This document shows, piece after piece, positions 8,113-17,248 of a DNA stretch of 64,000 nucleotides. Source of the stretch: Micromonospora tulbaghiae. GTDB taxonomy: Bacteria; Actinomycetota; Actinomycetes; Mycobacteriales; Micromonosporaceae. Under the pieces are notes generated by a model, which was not told the DNA's origin, made no database searches, and saw only the letters and a program-made list of their open reading frames with translations. The stretch lies in assembly GCF_900091605.1 (NCBI RefSeq), contig NZ_FMCQ01000013.1:103333-167332 (forward strand). The letters run 5' to 3'. The translations under genes were made by a program, and so were the position numbers. The stretch's first letter is position 1, and each line of letters opens with the position of its first letter.

Positions 8113-9291
8113 ATGGCATCCGTCTGTTCGTCCTCGCTGTTCCGCCGCCTGCGGCCGGGTCTGCCGGCCGCAGGCGTGCTGGCCACGGCGGTGCTCGCAA
8201 CCGCGCTGACCGCCGCGCCGTCGGCCGGCGCCGGCACCGCGTATCCCCAGGTCGCGCCGGCGCCCGGCGGCGCCGCGGCCTTCGCGGCGGAGCCGACCGG
8301 GACCGCGCCGCCGCCGCCCACGTCGACGCCGAGCACGCCCAGCACCACGCCGTTCCCGCCGAGCGCGCCCACGAACCTGACCGCCACCCAGGTACGGAGC
8401 ACGTCGGTCACCCTCACCTGGACGGCCGCCACGCGCGGCTGCTGCCTCGTCGTCGGGTACGACATCACGTACTACCAGGCGTTCGACGACGTGGTGTACG
8501 GCGTCAGCCTCGGCGACGTCACCACCGCCACGATCACCACCTACATCCAGCCCGGCCGGCAGTACTCGTTCCGGGTGTCCGCCCGCGACGGCGACGGCCG
8601 CCGTTCGCCCGCCACCGACGCGCTGACGGTGGTCACGCCGGTGACGGACACCGGCCCGGACACCACCCCGCCGAGCGCACCGCAGAACCTGACAGTCGGC
8701 GAGGTGACCGCCTCGACCGCCACGCTGTCCTGGTCGCCGTCGAGCGACAACACCGGCGTGCTCGGGTACAACGTCTACCGGTTCGACGGCTGGTACACCT
8801 CGACGCTCGTCGCCACCGTGCCGGGCACGACGTACACGGCACCGCTGCCCGCGCCGACGCCGCTGCGCACCCTGTACTACGTGCGGGCCCGGGACGCGGC
8901 CGGCAACGTGTCGATCGCGTCCAACACCGTCACCGTGCCCACGACGACCACACCGCCGCCCCCGCCGCCCTCGACCTGCCGGGTGACCTACCGGAACCAG
9001 TCCGAGTGGCCCGGAGGTTTCGTCGCCGCGGTGACGGTCCAGAACACCGGGACGGCGCCGGTCGACGGCTGGATCGTCACCTTCAGCTTCCCCGGTGACC
9101 AGCAGGTCACCACCGCGTGGAACGCCACCGTCGGCCAGACCGGTGCCGCCGTGACCGCCCGCAACGCCGACTGGAACCGCGTCATCGCGCCGAACGGATC
9201 CGCGACCTTCGGCTTCCAGGGGCGCTGGAGCGCGAGCGACGCGCCGCCGACCGGCTTCTCGCTCAACGGCGCCCCCTGCACTGTCGGCTGA
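8113..9291 (+). CDS. Secreted protein with two FN3 domains and a CBM2 module
   Basis: This exported protein of 392 residues has an N-terminal signal sequence (hydrophobic stretch about residues 15-40), a Pro/Thr linker, two fibronectin type III domains (about 80-170 and 185-275; the second has SWSPSSDNTGVLGYNVYR) and a C-terminal family 2 carbohydrate-binding module (about 290-392) starting CRVTYRNQSEWPGGF and ending GAPC. It has no catalytic domain, so it may bind cellulose or another polysaccharide as a scaffold or accessory factor. The GH53 galactanase gene follows after 11 bp and is probably co-transcribed. No clear ribosome-binding site precedes ATG 8113, so the start is moderately certain. 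Confidence 0.9.
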   Translation: MASVCSSSLFRRLRPGLPAAGVLATAVLATALTAAPSAGAGTAYPQVAPAPGGAAAFAAEPTGTAPPPPTSTPSTPSTTPFPPSAPTNLTATQVRSTSVTLTWTAATRGCCLVVGYDITYYQAFDDVVYGVSLGDVTTATITTYIQPGRQYSFRVSARDGDGRRSPATDALTVVTPVTDTGPDTTPPSAPQNLTVGEVTASTATLSWSPSSDNTGVLGYNVYRFDGWYTSTLVATVPGTTYTAPLPAPTPLRTLYYVRARDAAGNVSIASNTVTVPTTTTPPPPPPSTCRVTYRNQSEWPGGFVAAVTVQNTGTAPVDGWIVTFSFPGDQQVTTAWNATVGQTGAAVTARNADWNRVIAPNGSATFGFQGRWSASDAPPTGFSLNGAPCTVG

Positions 9292-9302
9292 GAGGAAGTC
9301 TC

Positions 9303-10427
9303 GTGACCACACCCCACCGCCGCCGGACCCTGGCCGGGACCGTCACGGCCGTCGTCCTCGCCGCCACCACCACATTCGGGGGTACGCCGGCGCCCGTCGC
9401 CGCCGCGAACACTCTCGGCATGCGGGGCGCCGACGTGTCGTCGTTGCAGCGCAGCCTGGACCTGGGCGCGAAGTACCACGACGCCAACGGGGTCGCCCGC
9501 GATCCGCTGGACATCCTCAAGTCCGTCGGCCTCAACTACGTCCGGCTGCGCGTCTGGAACAACCCGGCCAGCGGCTACAACAACAAGAGCAGGGTGCTGG
9601 CCCAGGCGCGCACGGCCAAGGCGAAGGGCCTCAAGGTGCTGATCGACTTCCACTACTCCGACACCTGGGCCGACCCCGGCAAGCAGTACAAGCCGGCCGC
9701 CTGGTCCGGGCACAGCCTCAGCCAGCTGCGCAACGACGTGTACGCCTTCACGTACGACGTCTGCGCCGCCCTGCGGGGGCAGGGCACCCTGCCGGACAGC
9801 GTGCAGATCGGCAACGAGATCAACGTCGGGATGCTGTGGAACGAGGGGAAGGTCGTCAACAACGACTTCGGCCCGCTGGCCGGCCTGCTGAAACAGGGCT
9901 ACAACGCGGTGAAGGCCTGCGGCGGCGGTATCCCGGTGATGATCCATACCGCGAACGCCGACAGCAACGCCAACGCCCGGTGGTTCTACGACGGCATCCG
10001 CGCCCAGGGCGTGCAGTGGGACATGACGGCCCTGTCCTACTACTGCATGTGGCACGGCAGCCTGGCGAACCTCTACAACAACATCGTCGACCTGCGCGGC
10101 CGCTACGGGAAGCCGGTGGTGATCGTGGAGACCGCGTACCCCTTCACCCGGGACGACGCGGACGGCCAGCCGAACGTCATCGGCGACGCGACCTGCGACG
10201 GCATCAGCGCGACGTGGGCCGGGCAGGCCCAGCAGTTCGACTGGGTCCAGAACACCGCCCGCAACGCCGGCGCGATCGGGGTCTTCTACTGGGAACCCAC
10301 CTGGTACGCCGTCCCCGGCAACGGCTGGGATCCGGCGGACATCAACGGCACCGGGAACGGGTGGGACAACATGGCCGTCTTCGACTGGTTCGGGCGGGTG
10401 AACCCGGGGGTGCGCTGGACGCCCTGA
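9303..10427 (+). CDS. Arabinogalactan endo-beta-1,4-galactanase (GH53)
   Basis: This secreted glycoside hydrolase cleaves beta-1,4-galactan side chains of pectin. It has 374 residues. The start is GTG 9303 with GAGGAAG upstream; the signal peptide ends around ANTLGMRG. The mature part carries the GH53 signatures MRGADVSSL, NYVRLRVWNNP, LIDFHYSDTWADPGKQ, the acid/base glutamate in QIGNEIN (E172) and the nucleophile in VIVETAYPF (E276). The C-terminal segment GVFYWEPTWY is also characteristic. It has no binding module of its own, but lies directly after an FN3-CBM2 protein that could supply substrate targeting. Confidence 0.95.
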   Translation: MTTPHRRRTLAGTVTAVVLAATTTFGGTPAPVAAANTLGMRGADVSSLQRSLDLGAKYHDANGVARDPLDILKSVGLNYVRLRVWNNPASGYNNKSRVLAQARTAKAKGLKVLIDFHYSDTWADPGKQYKPAAWSGHSLSQLRNDVYAFTYDVCAALRGQGTLPDSVQIGNEINVGMLWNEGKVVNNDFGPLAGLLKQGYNAVKACGGGIPVMIHTANADSNANARWFYDGIRAQGVQWDMTALSYYCMWHGSLANLYNNIVDLRGRYGKPVVIVETAYPFTRDDADGQPNVIGDATCDGISATWAGQAQQFDWVQNTARNAGAIGVFYWEPTWYAVPGNGWDPADINGTGNGWDNMAVFDWFGRVNPGVRWTP

Positions 10428-10452
10428 CGGGTCGGCCGGCGCACCCCCCCGC

Positions 10453-10857
10453 TCAGCGCTCGAGGAGCCGGCGAATCGAGTGCCGGCGGCCCCACGCGAT
10501 GAACACGAACAGTGCGAACAGCAGCACCGGTGTGAGCACCAGCGCGCCGCCGTCCAGGATGAACGCCTGGGTGACGGCGGCGCCGACCATGAGCAGCGCG
10601 AGCCCGACGGCGGCCAGACCGGCGAGCCGCGGCACCAGCAGCCCGATGCCACCGGCCAGTTCCAGCAGGCCGACGAAATACCGGAACCAGGGCGCGGCGC
10701 CCATGTCCTCGAAGGTCTGGACGGCGTTCGTCTCGCCGAACAGCTTGGGACCGGCCGAGGCGACGATGAGGAAGACGCCGAGGAAGCCCTGGAGCACCCA
10801 CAACGTGCGGTGCAGCCCACGGGCGACGGGCGGGGGAGTGGTGTCGGCGACGGTCAT
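10453..10857 (-). CDS. DoxX-family membrane protein
   Basis: This is a 134-residue integral membrane protein with about four spans and DoxX family features (FLIVASAGPKLFG, LLELAGGIGLLVPRLAGLA, FILDGGALV). DoxX proteins are small four-helix membrane proteins, some linked to oxidoreductases or redox stress; no function can be assigned here. ATG 10857 has GAAGGGA at a good distance upstream, better supported than the in-frame start at 10896. It ends 25 bp from the convergent GH53 gene. Confidence 0.87.
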   Translation of the reverse strand: MTVADTTPPPVARGLHRTLWVLQGFLGVFLIVASAGPKLFGETNAVQTFEDMGAAPWFRYFVGLLELAGGIGLLVPRLAGLAAVGLALLMVGAAVTQAFILDGGALVLTPVLLFALFVFIAWGRRHSIRRLLER

Positions 10858-10960
10858 GGTTCTCGTCCCTTCTGGCGGTCGGCCGGTTTCCCGCATCCGA
10901 TCGGATGCACCAGGTCAGACCGGTGGGGGCGCGCGAACTCATCGCTGATCGCGCGCACGG

Positions 10961-11299
10961 CTACCAGGCCTTGCCGCGGATCGGGGGCACGTCGAGATCG
11001 CGCCCGCCGCCCCGGTGCTCGGCGAGCAGCCGACGGCGGATCGAACGCCAGGCGACGCGTTCCTGGCGGCGGCCGAGCCGGCGGTACGCCTGGAAGGTGC
11101 AGAGCCGGCAGCCGCAGAGGTTCGGGGCCTGCGCCGACACCTCGCGGTAGCAGCGGGTGCGGATCCACTGGGGCGAGGCGAGGAACTCGTCCAGGTCGCA
11201 GGCGCCCCAGTGGTGTCGGTGGATGTCGGTGAACCAGCGGCGCAGGTACGGATCCCGCTGCTGCACCCGCTCGGGTCGGTGAACGTCGGTACGGGCCAT
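10961..11299 (-). CDS. Small basic cysteine-containing protein of unknown function
   Basis: I do not recognise this family. The 112-residue protein starts at ATG 11299 behind a good GGAGGG site. It is rich in Arg and aromatic residues (RWFTDIHRHHWGACDLDEF) and has a cysteine cluster NLCGCRLCTFQAYRR near the middle, a CxCxxC pattern that could bind metal. There is no signal peptide or membrane segment. It lies upstream of DoxX on the same strand with a 103-bp gap and could be co-transcribed with it. The ribosome site and unbiased amino-acid make-up support a real gene. Confidence 0.6.
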   Translation of the reverse strand: MARTDVHRPERVQQRDPYLRRWFTDIHRHHWGACDLDEFLASPQWIRTRCYREVSAQAPNLCGCRLCTFQAYRRLGRRQERVAWRSIRRRLLAEHRGGGRDLDVPPIRGKAW

Positions 11300-11504
11300 G
11301 TGACGACCGCCCTCCGGCCGCCCGCGCACGGTGCGCGGGACTAACGCCTCTCTGGCACGCCGATCACCTCCCGTCGCCGGTGGACGCCCTCATTGTGCTG
11401 ATCATGGAAGGGGTCCCGCATCCGGTTTCCGAGGTCCGGCACGTGGGCCGATCAGCCGAGGGGATTTGCCGACGCGGCGCAGGTGCGACACGCCGGAGGG
11501 CGCG

Positions 11505-12716
11505 ATGCTCGTCACCCGGCCGTACCATCTCCCGGTGAAGCTCCGCCGTCGGCTGGTCGCCGTGTGTCTGCTCCTGGCGTTGGAGGCGGCGGCGTTCGCG
11601 CTGCTCGTCACCGAGTCCGTGACGGGTGCGATCGTCGCCGCCGGCCTCACCTGCGTGTCGTTGTGGCTGCACCTCGTCCTGCACGAGTGCGGGCACCTCG
11701 TCGTGGCGAAGCTGCTGGGTCTGCCGGTCGTCGCGGTCCGTATCGCGCCCTTCAACGGTTGGCGCAACGAGGTGTCGGTCCGGCCCTCGCCGTCGACGGC
11801 GGCGCTACCGCTGCGGATGGTGCTGTTCTATCTCGGTGGCCCGCTGGCCAACCTGTCCGCCGCGACGGCACTCGTCGTCGCGTCCGGGTACACCGGTACG
11901 GCCTTGACGCGGTTGACGTTGCTCGGCGCAGCGTTCGTGGGGGCGCTGCTCGCCCTGACCAACCTCGTTCCGGGGCGTGCGACCCGCAGCGACGGCCAGA
12001 ACCTGCTCCGCTGGCTCCGGGCTCCGGCAGCCGCCCGTGAAGGGCTGGGGGCGGGCTACTACCAGGAGGAGGTGGTGAGGGCGCTGCGGGCGGTTGCCCG
12101 CGTGGCGGGTGACGTCCACCGGGTCGGGATTCAGGCTCGCGCCGGCAGCGATCCGCTCCTGGCCCTCGCTGCGTACCAGCAGAGACTGAGCACGGCACAC
12201 ACGCAGTCGGCGGAACTGGTCGAGGAGGCCGAGCGGCTCGCGGCGCTGGCCCGCGCGAGCAGCACCGATCCCGCGACGGCCGCGGCCATCGGGCAGATGC
12301 TGAGCGTCCAGTTCGGGTTGTGGTACCTGTACGCCGCGGTGGTGACCGGTTCGCCGGTGGCACGCCGGGAGGTGCGAGAGATCTCGGAACTCGCCGGGAT
12401 CGCCGCCCGGACACAGCCGCACGCGTTCTCCGCCCGGATCGCGATGAGCCTGGCGCATCTGCTCAACCAGCGGCCCGAGGATGCGCGATCGCTGCTTCTC
12501 GACGTCCGCCCCGGTACCGAGCCGGCCGACCTCTGCGCCGTCGCGCTCCTTCTGCGGGCGGCCGCCGAGTCGTACCTCGGCAACCACGCCGACGCGGACC
12601 ACCTTCTCCGCGCGGCCGGCGGCGACTATCCGCAGCTGGCGCAGCTCGTGGCCGCGATCCGGGCAGCCGACCCGGCACCGCCCCTGTTCGCGCCGCTGCG
12701 GGTGGCGGGCACCTGA
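11505..12716 (+). CDS. M50-like (site-2 protease family) membrane metalloprotein
   Basis: This 403-residue protein has hydrophobic spans near residues 15-55 and the zinc motif HECGH (HExxH form) at about residues 58-62 inside a span, followed by GGPLANLSAA and LTNLVPGRATRSDGQNLL. The last segment matches the second M50 site, in which the Asp of an N-P-x-x-x-DG motif completes metal binding (Asp about 163). The C-terminal half (about 185-400) is soluble and helix-rich, resembling a TPR-like region. Intramembrane cleavage of a regulator or peptide is the family role; the substrate is unknown. ATG 11505 has GGAGGG 4 bp upstream. The SARP regulator lies downstream on the same strand. Confidence 0.75.
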   Translation: MLVTRPYHLPVKLRRRLVAVCLLLALEAAAFALLVTESVTGAIVAAGLTCVSLWLHLVLHECGHLVVAKLLGLPVVAVRIAPFNGWRNEVSVRPSPSTAALPLRMVLFYLGGPLANLSAATALVVASGYTGTALTRLTLLGAAFVGALLALTNLVPGRATRSDGQNLLRWLRAPAAAREGLGAGYYQEEVVRALRAVARVAGDVHRVGIQARAGSDPLLALAAYQQRLSTAHTQSAELVEEAERLAALARASSTDPATAAAIGQMLSVQFGLWYLYAAVVTGSPVARREVREISELAGIAARTQPHAFSARIAMSLAHLLNQRPEDARSLLLDVRPGTEPADLCAVALLLRAAAESYLGNHADADHLLRAAGGDYPQLAQLVAAIRAADPAPPLFAPLRVAGT

Positions 12717-12895
12717 CGGCTCGCCACCCGACGGCCAGCCAGCGTGCAGGAGCGCTTTCTGCGAGGTTTCCGTTACGTCGACACACCGCCATTCACATTG
12801 ATTCTCGTCACGATAGTCGTTATCGCAATACCTTGTCCTGATCTGCGGGGTCGCTTACTCTGGGCGGCCTCGGAGTTCGACGGGGGAGCGACGGG

Positions 12896-14761
12896 ATGCA
12901 ATTGGACATTCGGCTTCTGGGTCCTGTCGAGCTGAGGGCGGGCGGCCGCCGCGTCGCGCCGGGCCCGGGAAAGCGCCGGGCTGTGCTCGCCGGGCTTGCG
13001 CTGGCGGCGAACCGGTCGGTGCCCTTGGATCGGCTGGCCGCCATGGTCTGGGCCGATGTTCCGCCGCCGTCGGCGACGGCCAACCTGCGCTCGCACGCGG
13101 CAGCCCTGCGCCGGCTGTTGGGCGACCGACTGGTGACGCGTCCGAACGCGTACGAGCTGCGGACGCAGCCCGACGAGCTGGATGTCACGGAGTTCCACCG
13201 TCTGGCGGAGAACGGCCGCATGGCGCTGGTCAGGGGGCATGCGCTCGACGCCGTTCCGGCACTCGACGCCGCGCTCGCGTTGTGGCGGGGCTCAGCGGGC
13301 GAGGGCCTGCCGGCCGGCACCACGCTCGACAACCGCTGGGCGACCCTGGAGGAGCAGCGGCTTCAGGTGTTCGAGGTGCTCACCGACGCCCGCCTCGCGG
13401 TCGGCCGGCATGCCGAGCTGCTACCCGGGCTGCGTGAGCATCTGGCCGCGCACCCGTTGCGGGAACGGTCGTGGGGGCAGCTGATGCTCGCGCTGTACCG
13501 CTGCGGTGAGGTGCCGGCCGCACTGGCCGCCTACCGGGACGTGCGCGCCCGGCTGGACCAGCACCTCGGCATCGAGCCGGGAGAGGAACTGGCCGCGCTG
13601 CACCGGGCGATCCTGGAGCGGGCGCCGGACGTCTCGTACACCCGGCCGCCGCCGGTGATCGCGGTGTCGCCGCCGTCGACCTCCGATCCGGCTCCCGCCG
13701 CTGAGACCGGCCGGATGGTGCCGCGAGAGCTGCCACCGGATCTGGTCACCTTCGTCGGCCGCACCAGGGAAGCGGGAGAGGTCAGTGCGGCAGCGACGGG
13801 CCGCGCACCCGCGGTCGTGGTCGTCACAGGCCCGCCGGGAAGCGGCAAGACCGGGCTTGCCGTACGCGCCGCCCGCGCGGTGGCCGGCGACTTTCCCGAC
13901 GGGCAGATCTTCGTCGACGTCGCGTACCGGGCCTCGGTCACCCCGGCGGAGTTGCTGGCCCGGGTGCTGCGCGCGCTCGGCGTCGCGCCGGCCGACATGC
14001 CCGACAGTGCCGACGAGCGCGCCGGGCGCCTGCGCTCGCTCACCGCCGGACGCCGGCTTCTGCTGGTCCTCGACGGGGTCACCAGCGCGTCCCAGGTGCG
14101 GCCCCTCCTGCCCGCCAGTCCCGGTCCTGCCCTGATCGCCGTTGCCCGGCGCTCTCTGGGCAACCTCGACGGTGTACGGCGGGTCGCCCTGTCGCCGTTG
14201 GCCGAGCCCGGCGCTCGGGAACTGCTGGCCGCGCTCGCCGGTGCGGAACGGCTGGCCGCGGATCCGGGCGCGACAGCCGAGCTGATCGGCCTCTGTGCCG
14301 GGTCGGTGCTGGCGCTGCGGGTCGCCGGATCGAGGCTGGCGACGTGGCCGGGGATGTCGGTGGCCGCGCTGGTCGGCGAACTCACCGCGGGAGGGAGCAA
14401 GCTGGATCTGCTGAGTTACGACGACCTGTCCGTACGAGCGAGCCTTGCCGCCGCCGTCGCGGTCGTCGCCTCGGAGGACGAGGTGGCCGGCCGGCTGTTC
14501 GAGCTTCTCGCGGCGTGCCCGGAGGCTCCGGCGGCGATGGACCGTGCCGCGGCGGAACTGGGAGAGTCCACCGAACGGATCCGGCGGGCCATGGAAGGCC
14601 TGGTCGATGCGCACCTCGTCGCCCGGGACAGTTCGGCCCGCTACCGGCTGCCGGCGCTGGTCCGGGACTACGCCGCCGAATTGTCGACGGCGCCGCCCGA
14701 ACCACCGTCGCGCCTCGTCCGGGGGAACCCGTTCCTCACGTTGTTGGCCCGGTCCGGCTGA
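12896..14761 (+). CDS. SARP/AfsR-type regulator with BTAD and NB-ARC domains
   Basis: This 621-residue regulator has an N-terminal OmpR-like winged helix (about residues 1-90, MQLDIRLLGPVEL, GKRRAVLAGLAL), a bacterial transcriptional activator domain (about 95-245, including YRCGEVPAALAAYRDVR and LGIEPGEEL) and an NB-ARC-type ATPase with P-loop GPPGSGKT near residue 313 and Walker B LLLVLDG. It lacks the C-terminal TPR region of full-length AfsR. SARPs bind direct repeats near -35 and activate nearby clusters. The AT-richer 150 bp upstream includes CGATA-N5-TATCG at 12811-12825. The gene directly downstream encodes an exported putative toxin, which may be its target. Confidence 0.9.
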   Translation: MQLDIRLLGPVELRAGGRRVAPGPGKRRAVLAGLALAANRSVPLDRLAAMVWADVPPPSATANLRSHAAALRRLLGDRLVTRPNAYELRTQPDELDVTEFHRLAENGRMALVRGHALDAVPALDAALALWRGSAGEGLPAGTTLDNRWATLEEQRLQVFEVLTDARLAVGRHAELLPGLREHLAAHPLRERSWGQLMLALYRCGEVPAALAAYRDVRARLDQHLGIEPGEELAALHRAILERAPDVSYTRPPPVIAVSPPSTSDPAPAAETGRMVPRELPPDLVTFVGRTREAGEVSAAATGRAPAVVVVTGPPGSGKTGLAVRAARAVAGDFPDGQIFVDVAYRASVTPAELLARVLRALGVAPADMPDSADERAGRLRSLTAGRRLLLVLDGVTSASQVRPLLPASPGPALIAVARRSLGNLDGVRRVALSPLAEPGARELLAALAGAERLAADPGATAELIGLCAGSVLALRVAGSRLATWPGMSVAALVGELTAGGSKLDLLSYDDLSVRASLAAAVAVVASEDEVAGRLFELLAACPEAPAAMDRAAAELGESTERIRRAMEGLVDAHLVARDSSARYRLPALVRDYAAELSTAPPEPPSRLVRGNPFLTLLARSG

Positions 14762-14877
14762 TCGATTCTGCCGAGCGCTCGGATCGTTCGGCGAGCGTAG
14801 GCGACAAAGTATCTCGAATATAGATCGCCGTGACAGGCTCCGCTCGTCATCGACCAATCTCAGTGAGACGGGGCGGC

Positions 14878-17232
14878 ATGTCAGGCTACAGACGCCATCG
14901 CTATTTCAGTCGGTCCTTACGCGTGACGGCATCCGCCGTCGCGATCCTCCTCCCGCTCAGCATGCTCAGCCAGCCGGCATCCGCCCAGGTCGTCACCGAG
15001 GCGCAACTTCCGGCATGCGCCGACCCGTCCGTGCCGGACGACGTCAACCACGCGTCCATCCGTCTCGAAGGACCGGCAGCCGGGTCGGAGGTCGCGGTCG
15101 ACGCGAACGGCAGGATCGCCGTCAACGGCTACGTGCACAAGCAGGCCACGATGGTGGACGTCTCGGTCGACAAGACCACCTCGACCAGCTTCACCTACGG
15201 CCCGCCGCCGGCGGGCGTCACGGACTGGTCGGCCTCCTGGACCACCAGCATGCGCCCACCGCGACTGGGTCCGGTGAAGGTCTGCAGCCGTGCCCAGCGC
15301 GAACCCGGCCGCTACGCACGGATCCTCCGCGACATCACGGTGCTGGACCTGATCCCGCCGAGCAACGTTCCGAACCTGGCGGTCGGCACGATCACGGCCA
15401 CCGGCGCGAAGGTCACCTGGGGTGCGGCGACCGACAACTACGGCCTCGCCGGCTACGAGATCACCGTCGACGGGGGCAGCCCGCACCGGACCACCGTCGG
15501 CACCCGCTCGTACTCGATCACCGGACTCCAGCCGTCGAGCAACCACACGGTCTCCGTGGTCGCCGTCGACCTGGCCGGCAACAGGTCGAAGACACCCGCC
15601 ACGACGTCGTTCACGACGGACGCCCTGCCGCCCCCGCCCGACGTGGACGCCGGCCTGACCCTGGACCCGGACGAGGGCGGCGCCATGGCCAGCTGGCACC
15701 CGAACCCGGCCACCGAGGCGAGCTACCGCGCCTACCTCGACGGCGAGATCTACGACCACTTCGAGCGCGACCAGCTCTGCGAGGACGGCAACGGCAAGGT
15801 CGCCAGCCCGTGTACGGCGGACAGCATCATCAAGCTTCCGATCGAGCCGCTCGAGGAGTACACGCCGTACGCCTTCCGGGTGGAGGCGTTGAGCGCCGAC
15901 GGCACGGTGGTGCGGGAGCTCGCGGGTGACTTCACCACGATGATCCACGTGGACGAGCTGTCACCGGCGGTCACGCAGACCACCGCCAGTGAAGCGTCGC
16001 AATGCGCGGGCGCCGGTGGTGACATCTACATCGCGGCCAGCTCGCGTGCCAGTGTGCCGGTGCCCTCCGGCGCCACGCAGATCTTCCTCGGCTGTTACCG
16101 CGCGGCCGACACCAGCTGCCTCGACGCCGTCCTGCCACCGTCCGGCGAGAAGCTCGTCGACTGCGCGGACGACCTCACCCGCACTCTGTTCGCCATCGCT
16201 CCCTCCGGCCGCGGGCCGGTCATCTCGTCGATCGACGACACGCAGGCCAGGCCCCTGCTGCTGCAAGGGGCTGTGGTGCCGATCGCCTGGTGCCTGAGCA
16301 GCGGCGCCTGCGCGACGCTCATCGCTCCCGTCGCGGAGACGACCGCGGCGGCCGCGGTCGCCCCGGCTGCCGCCGCCAGCATCTCGTGGTGGGTCGTCGG
16401 CCTCGGCGGCCTCGGACTCGGGGTCGCGCTGGGCGCGCTGCTCGCCATCCTCTTTCCCGGCACCATCGGCGTCAACGGGCTCATCGAGTACCCGATCTCG
16501 CACGACGTCGACTTCGAGCAGTTCGACAACTGGGGCCTGGACGAGGGCGAGTGGTACAACAGCCTGAAGGTATACGCCGAGGTCATCAAGACGACGAAGC
16601 TGGTGGCGAACCAGCGCAACCTGCCCTTCGCCTGGGACTCCACGGAGGACGGGCGCCTCAAGCGGATCATCGACCAGGCATGTACGGCGCAGCGCGGCAC
16701 CCAGGGCAAGGCCGGATGCGACGACGACATCATCGTCTACGTACCCGGGGCCAAGAACTACAAGGGCGCCGACATGACCGAGACCGGCAAGCACATCGTG
16801 GCCGCCATGGGCGACGGCGGATATCCGCAGCCGCCGACCCGGGCGGTGTGGTTCTACCCGGCCCGTAGCGTCGGTGGGCAGGCGGCGCGCGCCAAGGGCC
16901 ACAGCCGCGGCTGGTTCGGCACCGCGGCGTTCAAGCCGAACGCGTGCGACGTACGGGTTCCCGGGCAGACCTGCGACGAGTTCCCGTTCTGGTCGACCGA
17001 CCAGGCGGTCGACCTGACCGGCCAGGTCGCCAGCCTGAAGCTGGTGTCGACCGCCGAGTCGCTTCCGCAGGCCAACGACATCAACGCGCTCTACGGCAAG
17101 TGCAAGGTGACCGACAAGACCAAGTTCGTCGTGCTGCCGGTGAAACCGTGGGTCGAGGCAGGCGGCCCGAGCTTCGCCTTCAAGCTCAGCGGCGGCGGGG
17201 CTAGCCTGTGCATGACGCCCGTGGCACCGTGA
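14878..17232 (+). CDS. Exported FN3 protein with C-terminal NucA/NucB-like nuclease domain (putative toxin)
   Basis: This is a 784-residue protein starting at ATG 14878 (GACGGGG upstream). A long signal sequence ends near SQPASAQ. A beta-rich passenger includes at least one fibronectin type III domain (about 159-252, AATDNYGLAGYEITV) and a second FN3-like region (about 252-360). An Ala-rich stretch then leads to a hydrophobic segment at about 504-527 (WWVVGLGGLGLGVALG). The C-terminal 250 residues contain CDEFPFWST at 699-707, matching the CDEYPFAST core of NucA/NucB DNases, and a tail (ANDINALYGKCKVT, FVVLPV) like the end of that family. This organisation is typical of polymorphic toxins. 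The next gene encodes a SUKH-like protein, the usual immunity partner. The nuclease call is by motif only. Confidence 0.7.
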   Translation: MSGYRRHRYFSRSLRVTASAVAILLPLSMLSQPASAQVVTEAQLPACADPSVPDDVNHASIRLEGPAAGSEVAVDANGRIAVNGYVHKQATMVDVSVDKTTSTSFTYGPPPAGVTDWSASWTTSMRPPRLGPVKVCSRAQREPGRYARILRDITVLDLIPPSNVPNLAVGTITATGAKVTWGAATDNYGLAGYEITVDGGSPHRTTVGTRSYSITGLQPSSNHTVSVVAVDLAGNRSKTPATTSFTTDALPPPPDVDAGLTLDPDEGGAMASWHPNPATEASYRAYLDGEIYDHFERDQLCEDGNGKVASPCTADSIIKLPIEPLEEYTPYAFRVEALSADGTVVRELAGDFTTMIHVDELSPAVTQTTASEASQCAGAGGDIYIAASSRASVPVPSGATQIFLGCYRAADTSCLDAVLPPSGEKLVDCADDLTRTLFAIAPSGRGPVISSIDDTQARPLLLQGAVVPIAWCLSSGACATLIAPVAETTAAAAVAPAAAASISWWVVGLGGLGLGVALGALLAILFPGTIGVNGLIEYPISHDVDFEQFDNWGLDEGEWYNSLKVYAEVIKTTKLVANQRNLPFAWDSTEDGRLKRIIDQACTAQRGTQGKAGCDDDIIVYVPGAKNYKGADMTETGKHIVAAMGDGGYPQPPTRAVWFYPARSVGGQAARAKGHSRGWFGTAAFKPNACDVRVPGQTCDEFPFWSTDQAVDLTGQVASLKLVSTAESLPQANDINALYGKCKVTDKTKFVVLPVKPWVEAGGPSFAFKLSGGGASLCMTPVAP

Positions 17233-17248
17233 GCCGAGGAGCCTCCTG

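Noticed and set aside
12811..12825. CGATA-N5-TATCG inverted repeat upstream of the SARP gene
   Set aside because: Short arms and no second copy; mentioned in the gene entry only, not listed as an operator.
14771..14782. CCGAGCGCTCGG palindrome after the SARP gene
   Set aside because: It is a short GC palindrome of the kind expected by chance in this composition; too weak for a terminator or operator call.
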